Below the pieces are notes generated by a model that saw only the letters and a program-made list of their open reading frames with translations, was not told the origin of the DNA and did not search any database. Shown here in pieces: positions 18,503 through 29,400 of a DNA stretch of 64,000 nucleotides; within the stretch, counting starts at the first letter, position 1, and each line of letters opens with the position of its first letter. The DNA is from Acidaminococcaceae bacterium. Its GTDB lineage: Bacteria > Bacillota > Negativicutes > Acidaminococcales > Acidaminococcaceae. The DNA is taken from the NCBI GenBank assembly GCA_017405945.1, contig JAFQZL010000063.1, positions 1 through 64,000 on the forward strand. Direction: 5' to 3'. The translations under genes were made by a program, and so were the position numbers.

Positions 18503-18937
18503 ATGGCAGTCGCAAAGAGCGGAAGCTGGCAGCGTTACGACGCCGACATGAAATGGTATGAACATATCCGGGAAGACGTACTGGCCGCCGCGGAAGAAGC
18601 CGGTGTATCGCCGCGGCAGCAGTTGCGACTTGAACTTGGCTTTGAAGAGATTCTGGTGAACATTATTTCCTATGCCTATGACTACCCCGGCTTTGTCTGG
18701 GTAAAAACGACGGAAGAGGGCGATTGTTTCCGAATTGAGTTTGCGGATCACGGAAAGCCTTTCGACCCCCTCGTAAAAGACCATCGCCCATTGGAAGACA
18801 TTCCCCTGGAGGAAAGAGAACCGGGAGGCTACGGAATTTTCCTGGTAAAGAAGAATTTCAGACTGGCAGAATACAAATATGAAGAGATGTTTGGGCAGAT
18901 GGCCAACCATTTGTCCCTGCTGTTGGATAAGAAATAA
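18503..18937 (+). CDS. RsbW/SpoIIAB-like serine kinase (HATPase)
   Basis: 144-residue cytosolic GHKL ATPase of the anti-sigma-factor kinase family. The N box EEILVNIISYAYD (Glu49, Asn53), the G1 box ADHGKPFDPL (Asp82, Gly84) and the G2 box GGYGIFLVKK (Gly108-Gly111) are all intact, so it should bind ATP and phosphorylate STAS proteins. It follows the STAS gene by 15 bases with a GGAGGTG site. No sigma factor gene accompanies it, unlike rsbVW-sigB or spoIIAB-sigF operons. Confidence 0.92.
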   Translation: MAVAKSGSWQRYDADMKWYEHIREDVLAAAEEAGVSPRQQLRLELGFEEILVNIISYAYDYPGFVWVKTTEEGDCFRIEFADHGKPFDPLVKDHRPLEDIPLEEREPGGYGIFLVKKNFRLAEYKYEEMFGQMANHLSLLLDKK

Positions 18938-19016
18938 AAAGGAGGCCGGGAAGAACGTTTGTGCGTTGAAAGACAGGCAGATGAACCGGCGGCCTTAAAC
19001 ATCTGGAGTGTGTATC

Positions 19017-21233
19017 TTGAAAATTGGCAAGCAAAACATGAACCTGCATCACAGGATATTTCTGCTGTTGCTGGCAGTGGGACTGGCGTCTTTTATTATT
19101 GCGGGCGCCGTTTCCCTGGCAGGCATGTATGCGATTCGGGAAAATATAGATAAAACCGGCGCTCTTCTGGCCGATAACACGGCTTCCTTTACGGAAAGTT
19201 TTGCCGAAGAACAGGTTAAGAAACGGCTGTCCTCAGATGCTGCCGGCAAAGCGCAGCTGATCCGGCATGAAATGCAGACCACGATGGACGATACCCGCTA
19301 TCTTGCCGACCGGATGACCAAGATGCTGAAAAATCCGGAGTACTTTAAACGACGTCGCCTGCCGGACCCACAGCATGACGTAATCCCTTCCGGCAAGGCC
19401 TATGTTAATTTCAGCCGGGAAATGGAGCGGCAGTACGGGGTCGGGGCTTTTGCCGGGGAAATCGGTCTGGTTTCCAATATCGCAGACGACCTGGAGTTGA
19501 TGCCGGAATGGTATACCGCAGCCTTTGTGGGCTCTGTTCACGGTTATCTCATCGCCATGGATGTGACGCCGGACAATTCTGCCAAGCAGTTCAGCCAGGC
19601 GTTTGTGGATAGTTATGACCCGCGGAAGATGGGCTGGTACAGGCTGGCGGCAGACGGTAATAAATCCGGTTTTACCGGTCTCTATACCGATTCTAACGGC
19701 AATCGCTGTCTGACCTGTGTGGCCCCCTATTACGATGCTGCGGGACTGGCGGGTGTAGTCGGCATTGACTGTAACCCCGAAACCCTGTTCCGCCTGACAG
19801 ATAATGCAGGCACCGGGGATAAGGACGATCTGGACCAGGATGCCATAAAAGCGGAACAGCCCAGGTTTTTGCTGGACAATGCTACCGGCAGCGTAATTTT
19901 CTCAACCTTTTTGGAAGGTCCGCTGGCAGTTCCGCAAAGTGCCACAGATCTGCGCCAGAGTCCGGAAAAAAGCATCGCCAGGGCGGCCTCTGCCATGGTG
20001 GCGGGGCAAAAAGATGTAATGCTGATCACCTTGGGCGGTGAGGATTATTTTCTGGCTTTTGCCCCTGTGGAAAAGCCCGGCTGGAGTTATGGTGTCCTGA
20101 ATCACAAGCGGGCGGTGGTGTATCCGGCTGCGTATGCCAGGGATAATGTTATTTCCCAGATGGAAGGCTTTGCCGAAACACTGCACGATTCCTTCCGTGC
20201 CAGAGTGCGCTGGGGACTTGTGACCTTTTTACTCATGCTCGTGCCGCTGTTCTTTATCAGCTCTGTCATTGCAAAACGCTTTGTAACGCCCATCCTTGCC
20301 CTAATTGATGGCGTGAAGCGTATTGCCCAGGGCAATCTGGATGAGAAGGTGGACGTCCACCGGACGGATGAACTGGCTTTACTGGCGGATAGCGTCAATG
20401 ATATGGCCGGTGATCTGAAGAAACATATAGAGACTCTTTCCATGGTTACCGCAGAAAAGGAACGGATCGCTACCGAGCTTTCTGTAGCTGCGGATATCCA
20501 GGAAGGAATGCTGCCGCGTAATTTTGGAGAGATTGCCCAAAACAAAGGCTTTGACCTGTTTGCCACCATGGCTGCAGCAAAAGAAGTGGGCGGCGACTTT
20601 TACGATTTTTACATGCTGGACAACCACCGTTTGGCCATCACTATTGCCGACGTATCCGGCAAAGGCGTTCCCGCCGCGCTCTTTATGGTTATTGCCAAGA
20701 CCATCCTGAAGAATTCCGCGTTGTCTGCCGGGGAAGAAGAAACCTTTGCGGATGTTATCCGACGCGCCAATCAGCAGTTATGCGAAAACAATGAAGAAAT
20801 GCTGTTCGTAACGGTTTTCTTCGGCGTTCTGGATATCCGTACCGGCGACTTTACCTATGTGAACTGCGGCCACAACCCGCCGTTGCTGCGGCAGGGTACG
20901 GACGGGGCGTTTACGTACCTGCGCCCTGCGAAGAAGAACCTGATGATGGGTGTGGAAGAGGATATCAGCTTTACCCAGGAAAGGCTGCAGATGTCTCCCG
21001 GTTCGCTGCTGTTCTGCTATACGGACGGCGTGACGGAAGCCATGAACGAAGCCGGTGAAGTGTATTCGGAAGAACAGTTACAGGCGGCCCTTACGGGCAT
21101 ACCTTCCGGAAACGATGTGCCCATTGCGGATGTGCTGGCTGCCCTGCGCAAAGACATCACCGCCCATGCAGGCGGAGCCGAACAGTCTGACGATATCACC
21201 ATGCTGGCCATCCGTTACAGGGGGCAACAGTAA
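19017..21233 (+). CDS. Membrane SpoIIE-type PP2C phosphatase with Cache sensor and HAMP (copy 2)
   Basis: 738 residues with the same layout as the first gene of the operon: membrane segment about 8-35, extracytoplasmic Cache-type sensor (with DPRKMGWYR and GVVGIDCN), second membrane segment about 405-425, HAMP, and a C-terminal PP2C domain with GGDFYDFY, DVSGKG, NCGHNPPLL, TDGVTEAM and DDITML. The TTG start at 19017 is chosen because GGAGTG lies six bases upstream, mirroring copy 1. A GTG at 19008 and an ATG at 19038 are alternatives. It probably reads a different signal from copy 1, since the sensor regions have diverged more than the phosphatase domains. A terminator follows. Confidence 0.9.
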   Translation: MKIGKQNMNLHHRIFLLLLAVGLASFIIAGAVSLAGMYAIRENIDKTGALLADNTASFTESFAEEQVKKRLSSDAAGKAQLIRHEMQTTMDDTRYLADRMTKMLKNPEYFKRRRLPDPQHDVIPSGKAYVNFSREMERQYGVGAFAGEIGLVSNIADDLELMPEWYTAAFVGSVHGYLIAMDVTPDNSAKQFSQAFVDSYDPRKMGWYRLAADGNKSGFTGLYTDSNGNRCLTCVAPYYDAAGLAGVVGIDCNPETLFRLTDNAGTGDKDDLDQDAIKAEQPRFLLDNATGSVIFSTFLEGPLAVPQSATDLRQSPEKSIARAASAMVAGQKDVMLITLGGEDYFLAFAPVEKPGWSYGVLNHKRAVVYPAAYARDNVISQMEGFAETLHDSFRARVRWGLVTFLLMLVPLFFISSVIAKRFVTPILALIDGVKRIAQGNLDEKVDVHRTDELALLADSVNDMAGDLKKHIETLSMVTAEKERIATELSVAADIQEGMLPRNFGEIAQNKGFDLFATMAAAKEVGGDFYDFYMLDNHRLAITIADVSGKGVPAALFMVIAKTILKNSALSAGEEETFADVIRRANQQLCENNEEMLFVTVFFGVLDIRTGDFTYVNCGHNPPLLRQGTDGAFTYLRPAKKNLMMGVEEDISFTQERLQMSPGSLLFCYTDGVTEAMNEAGEVYSEEQLQAALTGIPSGNDVPIADVLAALRKDITAHAGGAEQSDDITMLAIRYRGQQ

Positions 21234-21314
21234 GCAGTATTCTCCTGTATCGCTGCAGGTCTTCCAGTATGCGATGCAGAGTGACTGCCAGACACTATCA
21301 TATTTAACAGGACT

Positions 21315-21359
21315 AACAGCGGCAGAGAAAGTTGATGCAGTTTCCCTGTCGCTGTTTTT
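21315..21359 (+). terminator. Rho-independent terminator of the partner-switching/NRPS operon
   Basis: A 16-bp stem (from AACAGC at 21315 to 21330, paired with 21341-21356, two mismatched or wobble pairs), a 10-base loop and a T run. The remaining gap to gltB is AT-rich and holds its promoter. Confidence 0.78.
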
Positions 21360-21494
21360 CTGTGTGTCATATATAATATGAAGTATTTGTATGCAGAATA
21401 CATTATATTTTCAAATAAAAACGAAAAAATGTTAAAAATATAATACAAATATATCTTCTTGGCGGATTTTATGTTTCTGAAAATACGATTTTCG

Positions 21495-21523
21495 TTGACG
21501 GATAAGGCTGATGTTGTTATACT
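21495..21523 (+). promoter_or_regulatory. Promoter of gltB
   Basis: TTGACG (21495-21500) and TATACT (21518-21523) are separated by exactly 17 bases, about 80 bases before the gltB start codon. Both hexamers match the vegetative sigma factor consensus at five of six positions. Confidence 0.7.
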
Positions 21524-21603
21524 GTGTACATATATTATTCTTGTAACAGATATAGAGCAGTAATGGAGAAGTGACTGCAGTAAAACAAAGAGGGGGAACA
21601 TTT

Positions 21604-24600
21604 ATGAATCGGAAACTGAGAGATTTACCGGCGCCGCAGGGCTTATATGACCCGGCGTTTGAGCATGACGCCTGCGGTATCGGGTTTGTTGTAAATATTA
21701 AAGGGGAAAAATCCTACAGCATTATCGACGATGCCCTGAAGATTCTGGAGAACCTGAATCACCGCGGCGCAGAAGGCGCGGATCAGAAGAGCGGCGACGG
21801 GGCCGGTATTTTGGTGCAGATTCCCCATGACTTTTTTGTCCGGGAATGCGAGGTGCTGGGCTTTTCCCTGCCGCCGGCAGGCGAATACGGCGTGGGCATG
21901 ATCTTTGCCCACCGCTATGAATCCTTCCGCAAAAAGCAGATGGAAACGTTTGAGAAGATCGTCCGGGAGGAAGGGCAGAGCATTTTAGGCTGGCGCGAGG
22001 TCCCCATTGACGAGAGCATTATCGGGGAAGCGGCCAAGTCCATCCGCCCCCGCATCATCCAGGTGTTTATTGGCAAGGCGCCGGATGTGAAAAGCCAGAT
22101 GGATTTTGAGCGCAAGCTGTACATTATCCGCAAGGTGGCGGAAAAAGAAATCATTCCCCAGAGTCAGGTGATGGGATCGGACTTTTATATTGCCAGCTTG
22201 TCTTCCCGGACTGTTGTGTATAAGGGAATGCTTACTTCCCTGCAGCTGCGGCATTTTTATCTGGACCTGTCCGACCTTGATTTTACGACAGCCATGGCGT
22301 TGGTCCATTCCCGCTTCAGTACCAATACCTTCCCCAGCTGGGCCCGGGCCCATCCCAACCGCTATATTGTGCATAACGGGGAGATTAATACAATCCGGGG
22401 TAACATCAACTGGCTGAATGCACGGGAGAGCAAGGCAAAGTCGCCATTCTTCCCGGATATGGAAAAGGTATTCCCGGTAGTAGATGAGTCTGGCAGCGAT
22501 TCCGCCATGTTTGATAACTGCCTGGAGTATCTCATGATGACAGGGCATTCCCTGCCTCATGCCATGGTTACCATGATTCCGGAACCTTGGGAGAAGGATC
22601 CGTCCATGCCCCAGGAGAAGAAGGATTTTTACCGCTACCAGACCTTTATGATGGAACCCTGGGACGGTCCCGCAGCCATCTGCTTCTGCGACGGTACGGT
22701 GATCGGCGGCATGCTGGACCGGAACGGCCTGCGTCCTGCCCGCTACTATGTGACGAAGGACGACAGGGTGGTGCTGAGCTCGGAAGCCGGTGCGGTGCCG
22801 GTAGCCCAGGAACAGATTGCTTATAAAGGACGCCTGGAGCCGGGACGTCTTTTCCTGGTGAATACGGCGGAACAGCGCATTATAGAAGATGATGAGATCA
22901 AGCACCTGCTGGCCACGTCCCATCCGTACGGGGAATGGTGCCGTGAACACATCATCGAGATGGACGAACTGGTGGAAGAACGGGGCAGCATGATCAATGA
23001 CACGCTGATTCCCTTTGATTTGAAAGAACAGCAGAAGGTTTTCGGCTACACCCAGGAAGACCTGACCCAGATGATTGTTCCCATGGCCCGCATGGGCAAG
23101 GACCCGGTAGGCGCCATGGGTATCGATGCGCCCCTGCCGGTGCTTTCGGAAAAGCCCCAGATGCTGTATGATTATTTCCAGCAGAATTTTGCCCAGGTGA
23201 CGAACCCGCCCATCGACGGCGTACGGGAAAGTATCGTTACCTCCTCCAGGGTTATGATCGGCAACGTGGCCAACATCATGGAGCCGGATGAAAAAGGCAC
23301 CGCAGCGCTCGAAGTACTGCGTCCCATCCTGACCAACCGGGAGATGGCGGTCATCAAGAACCTGCAGACCGACAAGCTGCGGGCCGTGACCCTGTCCATG
23401 CTGTATCCGGTGAACGGCGGTGCGGAAGCCATGGAAACGGCTATCGAATCCATCTGCATCGACGCCTGGCGGGCCATCCGCAACGGCGCCAACATTTTAG
23501 TGCTGTCCGACCGGGGCGTGAACTCCCGTATGGCGGCGGTTCCTGCCTTGCTGGCTTCGGCGGCGGTACATAATTACCTGATCAAAAAGACGGTGCGTTC
23601 CGACGTGGGCCTGATCCTGGAATCCGGTGAACCCAGGGAGACCCACCATTACTGTACGCTGATCGGGTATGGCATCACGGCTATCAATCCCTACCTGGCG
23701 CTGGATACGGTCCACGCGCTGGCGGCGGAAGGCAAGCTGCTGCCGGGACTGGACGCCGAACAGGCCCAGGCCAATTACCTGAAAGCAGCGGTCAGCGGTA
23801 TTCTGGCCGTCATGGCGAAGATGGGCATTTCTACCGTGAAGAGCTACCACGGCGCACAGATTTTTGAAGCGGTAGGCCTGAAACAGGAACTGATCCAGAA
23901 ATACTTCGTTAATACGCCGTCACGGATCGAAGGTCTGGGGCTGGCGGAAATTGCCCGGGAAACCCAGCTGCGGCATGAGAACGCCTATAAAGATGAAGGT
24001 GATCTGCCCAGCGGCGACTACTACAAGTACCGTAAGGACGGAGAACAGCCTCATATCCTGGACCCGGAGGCCATCAGTTTATTGCAGAAGGCCTGTAAGG
24101 AAGAAGATTATAAAGCATATAAGGAATATGCGAAAATTGTAGACAAAGGCGCGGTGTACCGCCTGCGGGACCTGCTGGATTTCTATTGCCCGCCGGGCTG
24201 CAGTATCCCCATTGAGGAAGTGGAGCCGGTAGAAAAGATCCTGCTGCATTTCCGCACCGGCGCCATGAGCTACGGCGCCCTGAGCAAGGAAGCACACGAA
24301 TGTATCGCCATCGCCATGAACCGCATCGGCTCCATGAGCAACTGCGGCGAAGGCGGGGAAGACCCGGCCCGCTTTGTGAAGCGGGAAAACGGGGACGATC
24401 CCAGCGACGGCGTGAAGCAGGTATCTACGGCCCGCTTCGGCGTCACCAGCAACTACCTGGTGAACGGACGGGAACTGCAGATCAAATGCGCCCAGGGGGC
24501 CAAGCCCGGTGAGGGCGGCCATCTGCCGGGCACCAAGGTATTCCCGGAAATCGGCAAGACCCGTCATTCCACACCGGGCGTTGCGCTGATTTCGCCGCCG

Positions 24601-26169
24601 CCCCATCACGACATTTATTCCATCGAAGATCTGTCAGAGCTGATCTTTGACCTGAAAAACGCCAACAAGGACGCGGATATCAGCGTGAAGCTGACGGCCG
24701 GCTCCGGTATCGGTACCATTGCGGCCGGTGTGGTCAAGGCCAAGGCGGACGGCATCACTATCAGTGGCTTTGACGGAGGCACCGGCGCGTCTCCCCGCTC
24801 CAGCATGCGCCACGCGGGCATTCCCTGGGAACTGGGGCTGGCGGAAGTACAGCAGACCCTGCTGCTGAATAAGCTGCGCGACCGGGTGCGTATTGAAGTG
24901 GATGGGAAGATTCTGACCGGGCGGGATGTGGCTATTGCCGCCATGTTCGGGGCGGAACTGTTCGCCTTCGGTACCGGCCCCCTGATTGCCCTGGGCTGTC
25001 ATATGCTGCGGGTGTGCAACCTGAACACCTGTCCCTTCGGTATCTGTACCCAGGATGAAAAGCTGCGTGCAAAGTTCAACGGGAAACCGGAATACGTAAT
25101 CAATTACCTGAAATACGTGGCCCAGGACCTGCGGGAAATCATGGCCCGCCTGGGCTTCCATACGGTCGATGAAATGGTGGGACGTTCCGACCGGCTGAAG
25201 CAGCGGGAAAGCGCCGCCAACTGGAAAGCGGCGGAAGTGGATCTGGACCGGCTGCTGTTCCGGCCCTATACCGACGCAGACGTGGGACACCGCTGCCTGC
25301 ACCGGCAGAAGCACAAAATCGGGGAAACACTGGATATGTCCAAACTGGTACGCATGTGCAAACCGGCGCTGGATTGTAAAAAGACCATCCGGGCCCGGCT
25401 GCGCATCCGGAATACCAACCGGGTGACAGGTACCATCCTGGGCAGCGAGATTACCCGCCGTTACGGGGAAGAAGGTCTGCCGGAAGATACCATCAAGCTG
25501 TCCTTTGTGGGTTCGGCAGGCCAAAGCTTCGGCGCCTTTATCCCGAAGGGGCTGACCCTGTCCCTGGAAGGGGATGCCAACGATTACCTGGGCAAAGGGC
25601 TGTCCGGCGGACGGCTGATCCTGTTCCCGCCGGGTGAGGCGGATTATGCGGCGGAAGCCAATATCATCACCGGCAACGTGGCCTGCTTCGGGGCCACCGG
25701 CGGCGAAGTGTATATCAACGGCCAGGCCGGGGAGCGTTTCTGCGTACGCAACAGCGGGGCTACGGCAGTGGTGGAAGGCATCGGTAATCACGGCTGCGAA
25801 TACATGACCGGCGGCCGGGCGGTGATCCTGGGCAAGATCGGCCGCAACTTTGCCGCAGGCATGTCCGGCGGCGTGGCCTACGTGCTGGATATGCAGCCGG
25901 AACTGTGCAACCGGGATCTGGTGGAATTGGAAAAACTGGAAGACGCGGGGGAACAGGATGAAGTGAAAGCCATTGTGGAACGGCATCTGGAGTTTACCGG
26001 GAGCCCCCTGGCAAAACGCCTGCTGGATGACTGGGAAGACACGGTGCAGCGTTTCACGAAGGTCATCCCCCGGGATTACAAAGCCATGATGCTGAACATC
26101 GCGCGGTTCAAGGCGGAAGGACACAGCGAAGACGAAGCCAGAAGGCTGGCGTTTATGGAAAACAAATAA
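21604..26169 (+). CDS. gltB: Glutamate synthase large subunit
   Basis: 1521 residues. A class II glutamine amidotransferase domain starts at the catalytic cysteine in HDACGIGF (Cys24, which would become the N-terminus after propeptide removal). It is followed by the central domain, the FMN-binding synthase domain (with GGTGASPRSSMRH and the 3Fe-4S cluster region CNLNTCPFGIC) and the C-terminal glutamate synthase beta-helix domain. It makes glutamate from glutamine and 2-oxoglutarate in the cytosol. The start at 21604 has AGAGGGGG upstream. No gltD small subunit is adjacent; either it lies elsewhere or electrons come from ferredoxin. A promoter precedes it and a terminator follows. Confidence 0.96.
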   Translation: MNRKLRDLPAPQGLYDPAFEHDACGIGFVVNIKGEKSYSIIDDALKILENLNHRGAEGADQKSGDGAGILVQIPHDFFVRECEVLGFSLPPAGEYGVGMIFAHRYESFRKKQMETFEKIVREEGQSILGWREVPIDESIIGEAAKSIRPRIIQVFIGKAPDVKSQMDFERKLYIIRKVAEKEIIPQSQVMGSDFYIASLSSRTVVYKGMLTSLQLRHFYLDLSDLDFTTAMALVHSRFSTNTFPSWARAHPNRYIVHNGEINTIRGNINWLNARESKAKSPFFPDMEKVFPVVDESGSDSAMFDNCLEYLMMTGHSLPHAMVTMIPEPWEKDPSMPQEKKDFYRYQTFMMEPWDGPAAICFCDGTVIGGMLDRNGLRPARYYVTKDDRVVLSSEAGAVPVAQEQIAYKGRLEPGRLFLVNTAEQRIIEDDEIKHLLATSHPYGEWCREHIIEMDELVEERGSMINDTLIPFDLKEQQKVFGYTQEDLTQMIVPMARMGKDPVGAMGIDAPLPVLSEKPQMLYDYFQQNFAQVTNPPIDGVRESIVTSSRVMIGNVANIMEPDEKGTAALEVLRPILTNREMAVIKNLQTDKLRAVTLSMLYPVNGGAEAMETAIESICIDAWRAIRNGANILVLSDRGVNSRMAAVPALLASAAVHNYLIKKTVRSDVGLILESGEPRETHHYCTLIGYGITAINPYLALDTVHALAAEGKLLPGLDAEQAQANYLKAAVSGILAVMAKMGISTVKSYHGAQIFEAVGLKQELIQKYFVNTPSRIEGLGLAEIARETQLRHENAYKDEGDLPSGDYYKYRKDGEQPHILDPEAISLLQKACKEEDYKAYKEYAKIVDKGAVYRLRDLLDFYCPPGCSIPIEEVEPVEKILLHFRTGAMSYGALSKEAHECIAIAMNRIGSMSNCGEGGEDPARFVKRENGDDPSDGVKQVSTARFGVTSNYLVNGRELQIKCAQGAKPGEGGHLPGTKVFPEIGKTRHSTPGVALISPPPHHDIYSIEDLSELIFDLKNANKDADISVKLTAGSGIGTIAAGVVKAKADGITISGFDGGTGASPRSSMRHAGIPWELGLAEVQQTLLLNKLRDRVRIEVDGKILTGRDVAIAAMFGAELFAFGTGPLIALGCHMLRVCNLNTCPFGICTQDEKLRAKFNGKPEYVINYLKYVAQDLREIMARLGFHTVDEMVGRSDRLKQRESAANWKAAEVDLDRLLFRPYTDADVGHRCLHRQKHKIGETLDMSKLVRMCKPALDCKKTIRARLRIRNTNRVTGTILGSEITRRYGEEGLPEDTIKLSFVGSAGQSFGAFIPKGLTLSLEGDANDYLGKGLSGGRLILFPPGEADYAAEANIITGNVACFGATGGEVYINGQAGERFCVRNSGATAVVEGIGNHGCEYMTGGRAVILGKIGRNFAAGMSGGVAYVLDMQPELCNRDLVELEKLEDAGEQDEVKAIVERHLEFTGSPLAKRLLDDWEDTVQRFTKVIPRDYKAMMLNIARFKAEGHSEDEARRLAFMENK

Positions 26170-26180
26170 ACAGCATTATG

Positions 26181-26218
26181 CAGCGGTGCGGCTTGCAATG
26201 CAGGCCGCACTGTTTTTT
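26181..26218 (+). terminator. Rho-independent terminator of gltB
   Basis: A GC-rich hairpin around GTGCGGC/GCCGCAC (26186-26192 with 26204-26210), followed by TGTTTTTTG, twelve bases after the gltB stop. Confidence 0.8.
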
Positions 26219-26499
26219 GTTCAGAACTATCCCGGCACAGCGGTTTCCAATAGCTATTACTCAAATAACAATAGGAAAAAACAGTGATGACAATTGCAGG
26301 AGCAGGGCATTTGTGATATATATAAATATGGATAACTATACAATTTAATAATTGCGGATAAACAGCTAAGAACATAAAAAACGGCCTATAAATTCATGAT
26401 AAAATAATGCTTTTTCTAAAACAGGGATTATAGAAATGTAAGAACTGACGGCAAAACCGCAGCGTAAGCTTCGGGACGGGTTCGTTACGGAGGGGTATC
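26219..26499 (+). other. AT-rich intergenic region before the TpsA gene
   Basis: No gene is seen. The region is AT-rich with TATAAT-like hexamers and probably carries the promoter of the two-partner secretion operon. Just before the start codon, CGTAA (from 26463) and TTACG (ending near 26490) can form a small hairpin directly upstream of the GGAGGGG ribosome site. Confidence 0.4.
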
Positions 26500-29400
26500 A
26501 TGAACAAAATTTATAAAATCATCTGGAGCAAAGTGAGAAACTGCTATGTGGCGGTAAGTGAAATCGCCAAACGCAATGGCAAAAACTGCACATCCGTACA
26601 CTGCGGCGCCAAAGCAGAACGCGCCTGCGCAGGTATGGCGTTTCTAAGCTGTGGCACCAAGGCAGACCACGTGCAAGCAAGCCCGGCGCTATCCTCCATC
26701 GTGGGGGTCACGCTGCTGGCCGGCGTGTGCTCCGTGCTGCTGCCCGTGCGCGCTGCCCTGGCCGCCCCCGTAATGCCCACGCTGGACTACCGGGGCGCCT
26801 CGCCCGACGTGACCATTGCCACGACTACCTCCAACACTACTGCCGCCATGGACATTAAAAGCACGAAAGTAAACAACGTGCTGAAATGGATCGACTTCTC
26901 CATCGGACAGGGCGGCACGGTACAGTTCGACGGCTACAACTACCTGAACTATGTCACCGGCCACAACCGTTCGGAAATCGACGGTGTGCTAAAAGGCGGC
27001 GGCAGCATTTACCTGATCAACCCCAACGGCATACTGTTTGGCTCTACGGCCCGGGTGGACGTGGGCAGTCTAAACCTATCCACGAGAAGGCTTACGGATC
27101 AACAGCTTGCCAGTTATGAAACGGGCGTTGAACCACTTTTCCGCAGTGACAGTGCGGCTGTCGGCGATGTCATAAACTTAGGCAAGCTGAACGCGGATTT
27201 GATCCAAGTGGAAGGCAGGAATATTACTTTCAAAAATGTGGCGGACGTGACGAAGGGCGGCAAGCTAACAGATGGCGATATTACCGGTGGCACTCCGCAT
27301 TATGAAGCGGATGGCAATGACTATACCGTTACGCTGACAGTAAATAACGTAGGGGCAGATCCTGCTAACAACGTGAAAGAAAATATAGGGGAGATCCATT
27401 TGGGGTTTGCTGTAGGTGTGAACGGAACGATTAATGGCAGTGCAGCACAAGGTATAAACGCTGGTCAATACACAAATGTTACCGTACCGGAGTTCAATCA
27501 GGCGTCCACTCATACGTTCAATCACTGGAATACCAACATTACACCTACCCATTACATGCTGGTCCGCAACGGCTATGAGCTGCAGAACATGCAGAACAAC
27601 CTTACGAAAAATAACGGTACAAAAATGCCCGGCAACTACATGCTGGCCAATGATATTGATCTGCAAAGAGACGTCAAAAGCTTTCAACCGATAGGATACA
27701 AAAACAACAGCGACCAGGAATTTGTATTTGAAGGAAAGTTTGACGGTTTGAACTATAAAATTAGTGATTTAAAAATTGATACCAGCGGTTTATCACCGGA
27801 CAAGAACGTGGCTTGCGGCGTAGGTTTGTTTGGCATTAACGCAGGCACGGTTGAAAATGTCGGAGTCGAGAGTAATATTGCTGTTGACAAACCGTCCGTC
27901 GGAGGTATTGTCGGCATCAATAAAGGCACGATCCGGAACGTGTATCATACAGGTAGTGTTATAGGGAATGGAAATGTGGGCGGCATTGCAGGTCATAATG
28001 AGAGCGGTGCGTCAATAGCGCTGGCTTATAATACCGGTAAAATTACTGCTAATAGTAGTTGTTCTAATGTTGGTGGTATTGCCGGGGTAAATGAAGGGAC
28101 GATTGCGCAGGTTTATAATACCGGTGAGGTTGGTGATGGTAATACAGGTAATAATGTGGGTGGTATTGCCGGGAAATTAGCCGGCGCTTCAGCAGTACCC
28201 GGGGAGACCTATAACGCTATTATCGAGGATGCCTATAACTATAACACAGACAGTACAAGCACGTATCCGCTCATTACAGGCAGCAGCAACGTTGGAGGCA
28301 TTGTCGGGTTAGTGGAAGGAAATGACTCAGATAAGTACCTCGTCAGGAATACATATAATACCGGTATTGTTTCGGCAGAAAATAATAACAACGGCGGTAT
28401 TATTGGCAATGTTAGCAGCGCTGGAAGCGGCAACCCTACCGTTGATGTTGTGTCATCGTATTTTAGCGAGGGCACCCCTAACACCTATAGCGGCGGTACT
28501 GAAAATCAAAAAACAATTGCGGAACTGCAGAGGACAGATACTTTCGATAACTGGAGCCTTTCTGCAGCAGGCGGGGCGGGAACAACCTGGCGTATCTACG
28601 AAGGACAGACCATGCCGCTTTTGACCGCGTTCTTAAAAACGAAAGACCTGGTCAGGGTATATGAATATGATGGCAGTTCGCACAGTGTGCCTATGAATGA
28701 TACGCTGCTTGATGATTCCAACATTAAAAAGTCAGATCAGTTTGCGGAAAATTGGGACAATTATACAAACTCTCTTACAGATGCAGGCGTTGTCAATATT
28801 TTAAAAGAGGATAAAGTATTTTTGTATTCTCTCCAGGATGGTTATGATATCGCTGATATGAAGCTTATCGTCCAGCCGAAGGCGCTGACGGCGACCTTTG
28901 CTGACATCAGCAAGACCTATGACGGAACCGCAAACGCTACGGCAGGCGCGGGAACGCTGAAAGCTGGCGACATTATCAGTGGGGATAACGTGGAACTAAA
29001 CGCTGCCGGCATCGTAGCAACCTTCGCGGATAAAAATGCAGGCGACAACAAGACCGTGAACTATACAGGCATAGCGCTAAGCGGAACAGATGCAAACAAC
29101 TACAGCATCGCGACCACGGTAACGGGAGCGGGCACGATTAATAAGAAACAACTGACCGTAACCTTTGATCCTATCAGGAAGACCTATGACGGAACGACGA
29201 ACGATGTGAATGCAATGGGCTATGCCATGCCTTCCCGTCCCGGGAAGCTGGCAGGAGTTGTTGCAGGGGAAGATAAGAAAGTAAGCGTAACCGGCAAGGC
29301 GACGTATGCAGACAAGAACGTCAGTAATTCTTATGATAGTTATGATAAAACAGTGTATTACAGTGGGCTTGCGTTAGGAGCGGGAACTGACGGAGATGAA

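Noticed and set aside
8832..21233. A classical general stress or sporulation sigma-factor operon
   Set aside because: SpoIIE, STAS and RsbW-like proteins are present, but no sigma factor gene is found and the remaining genes are an NRPS and a transporter.
24634..26124. 496-codon minus-strand frame opposite gltB
   Set aside because: Antisense shadow of a conserved gene; composition is His/Pro/Gln-rich without homology features.
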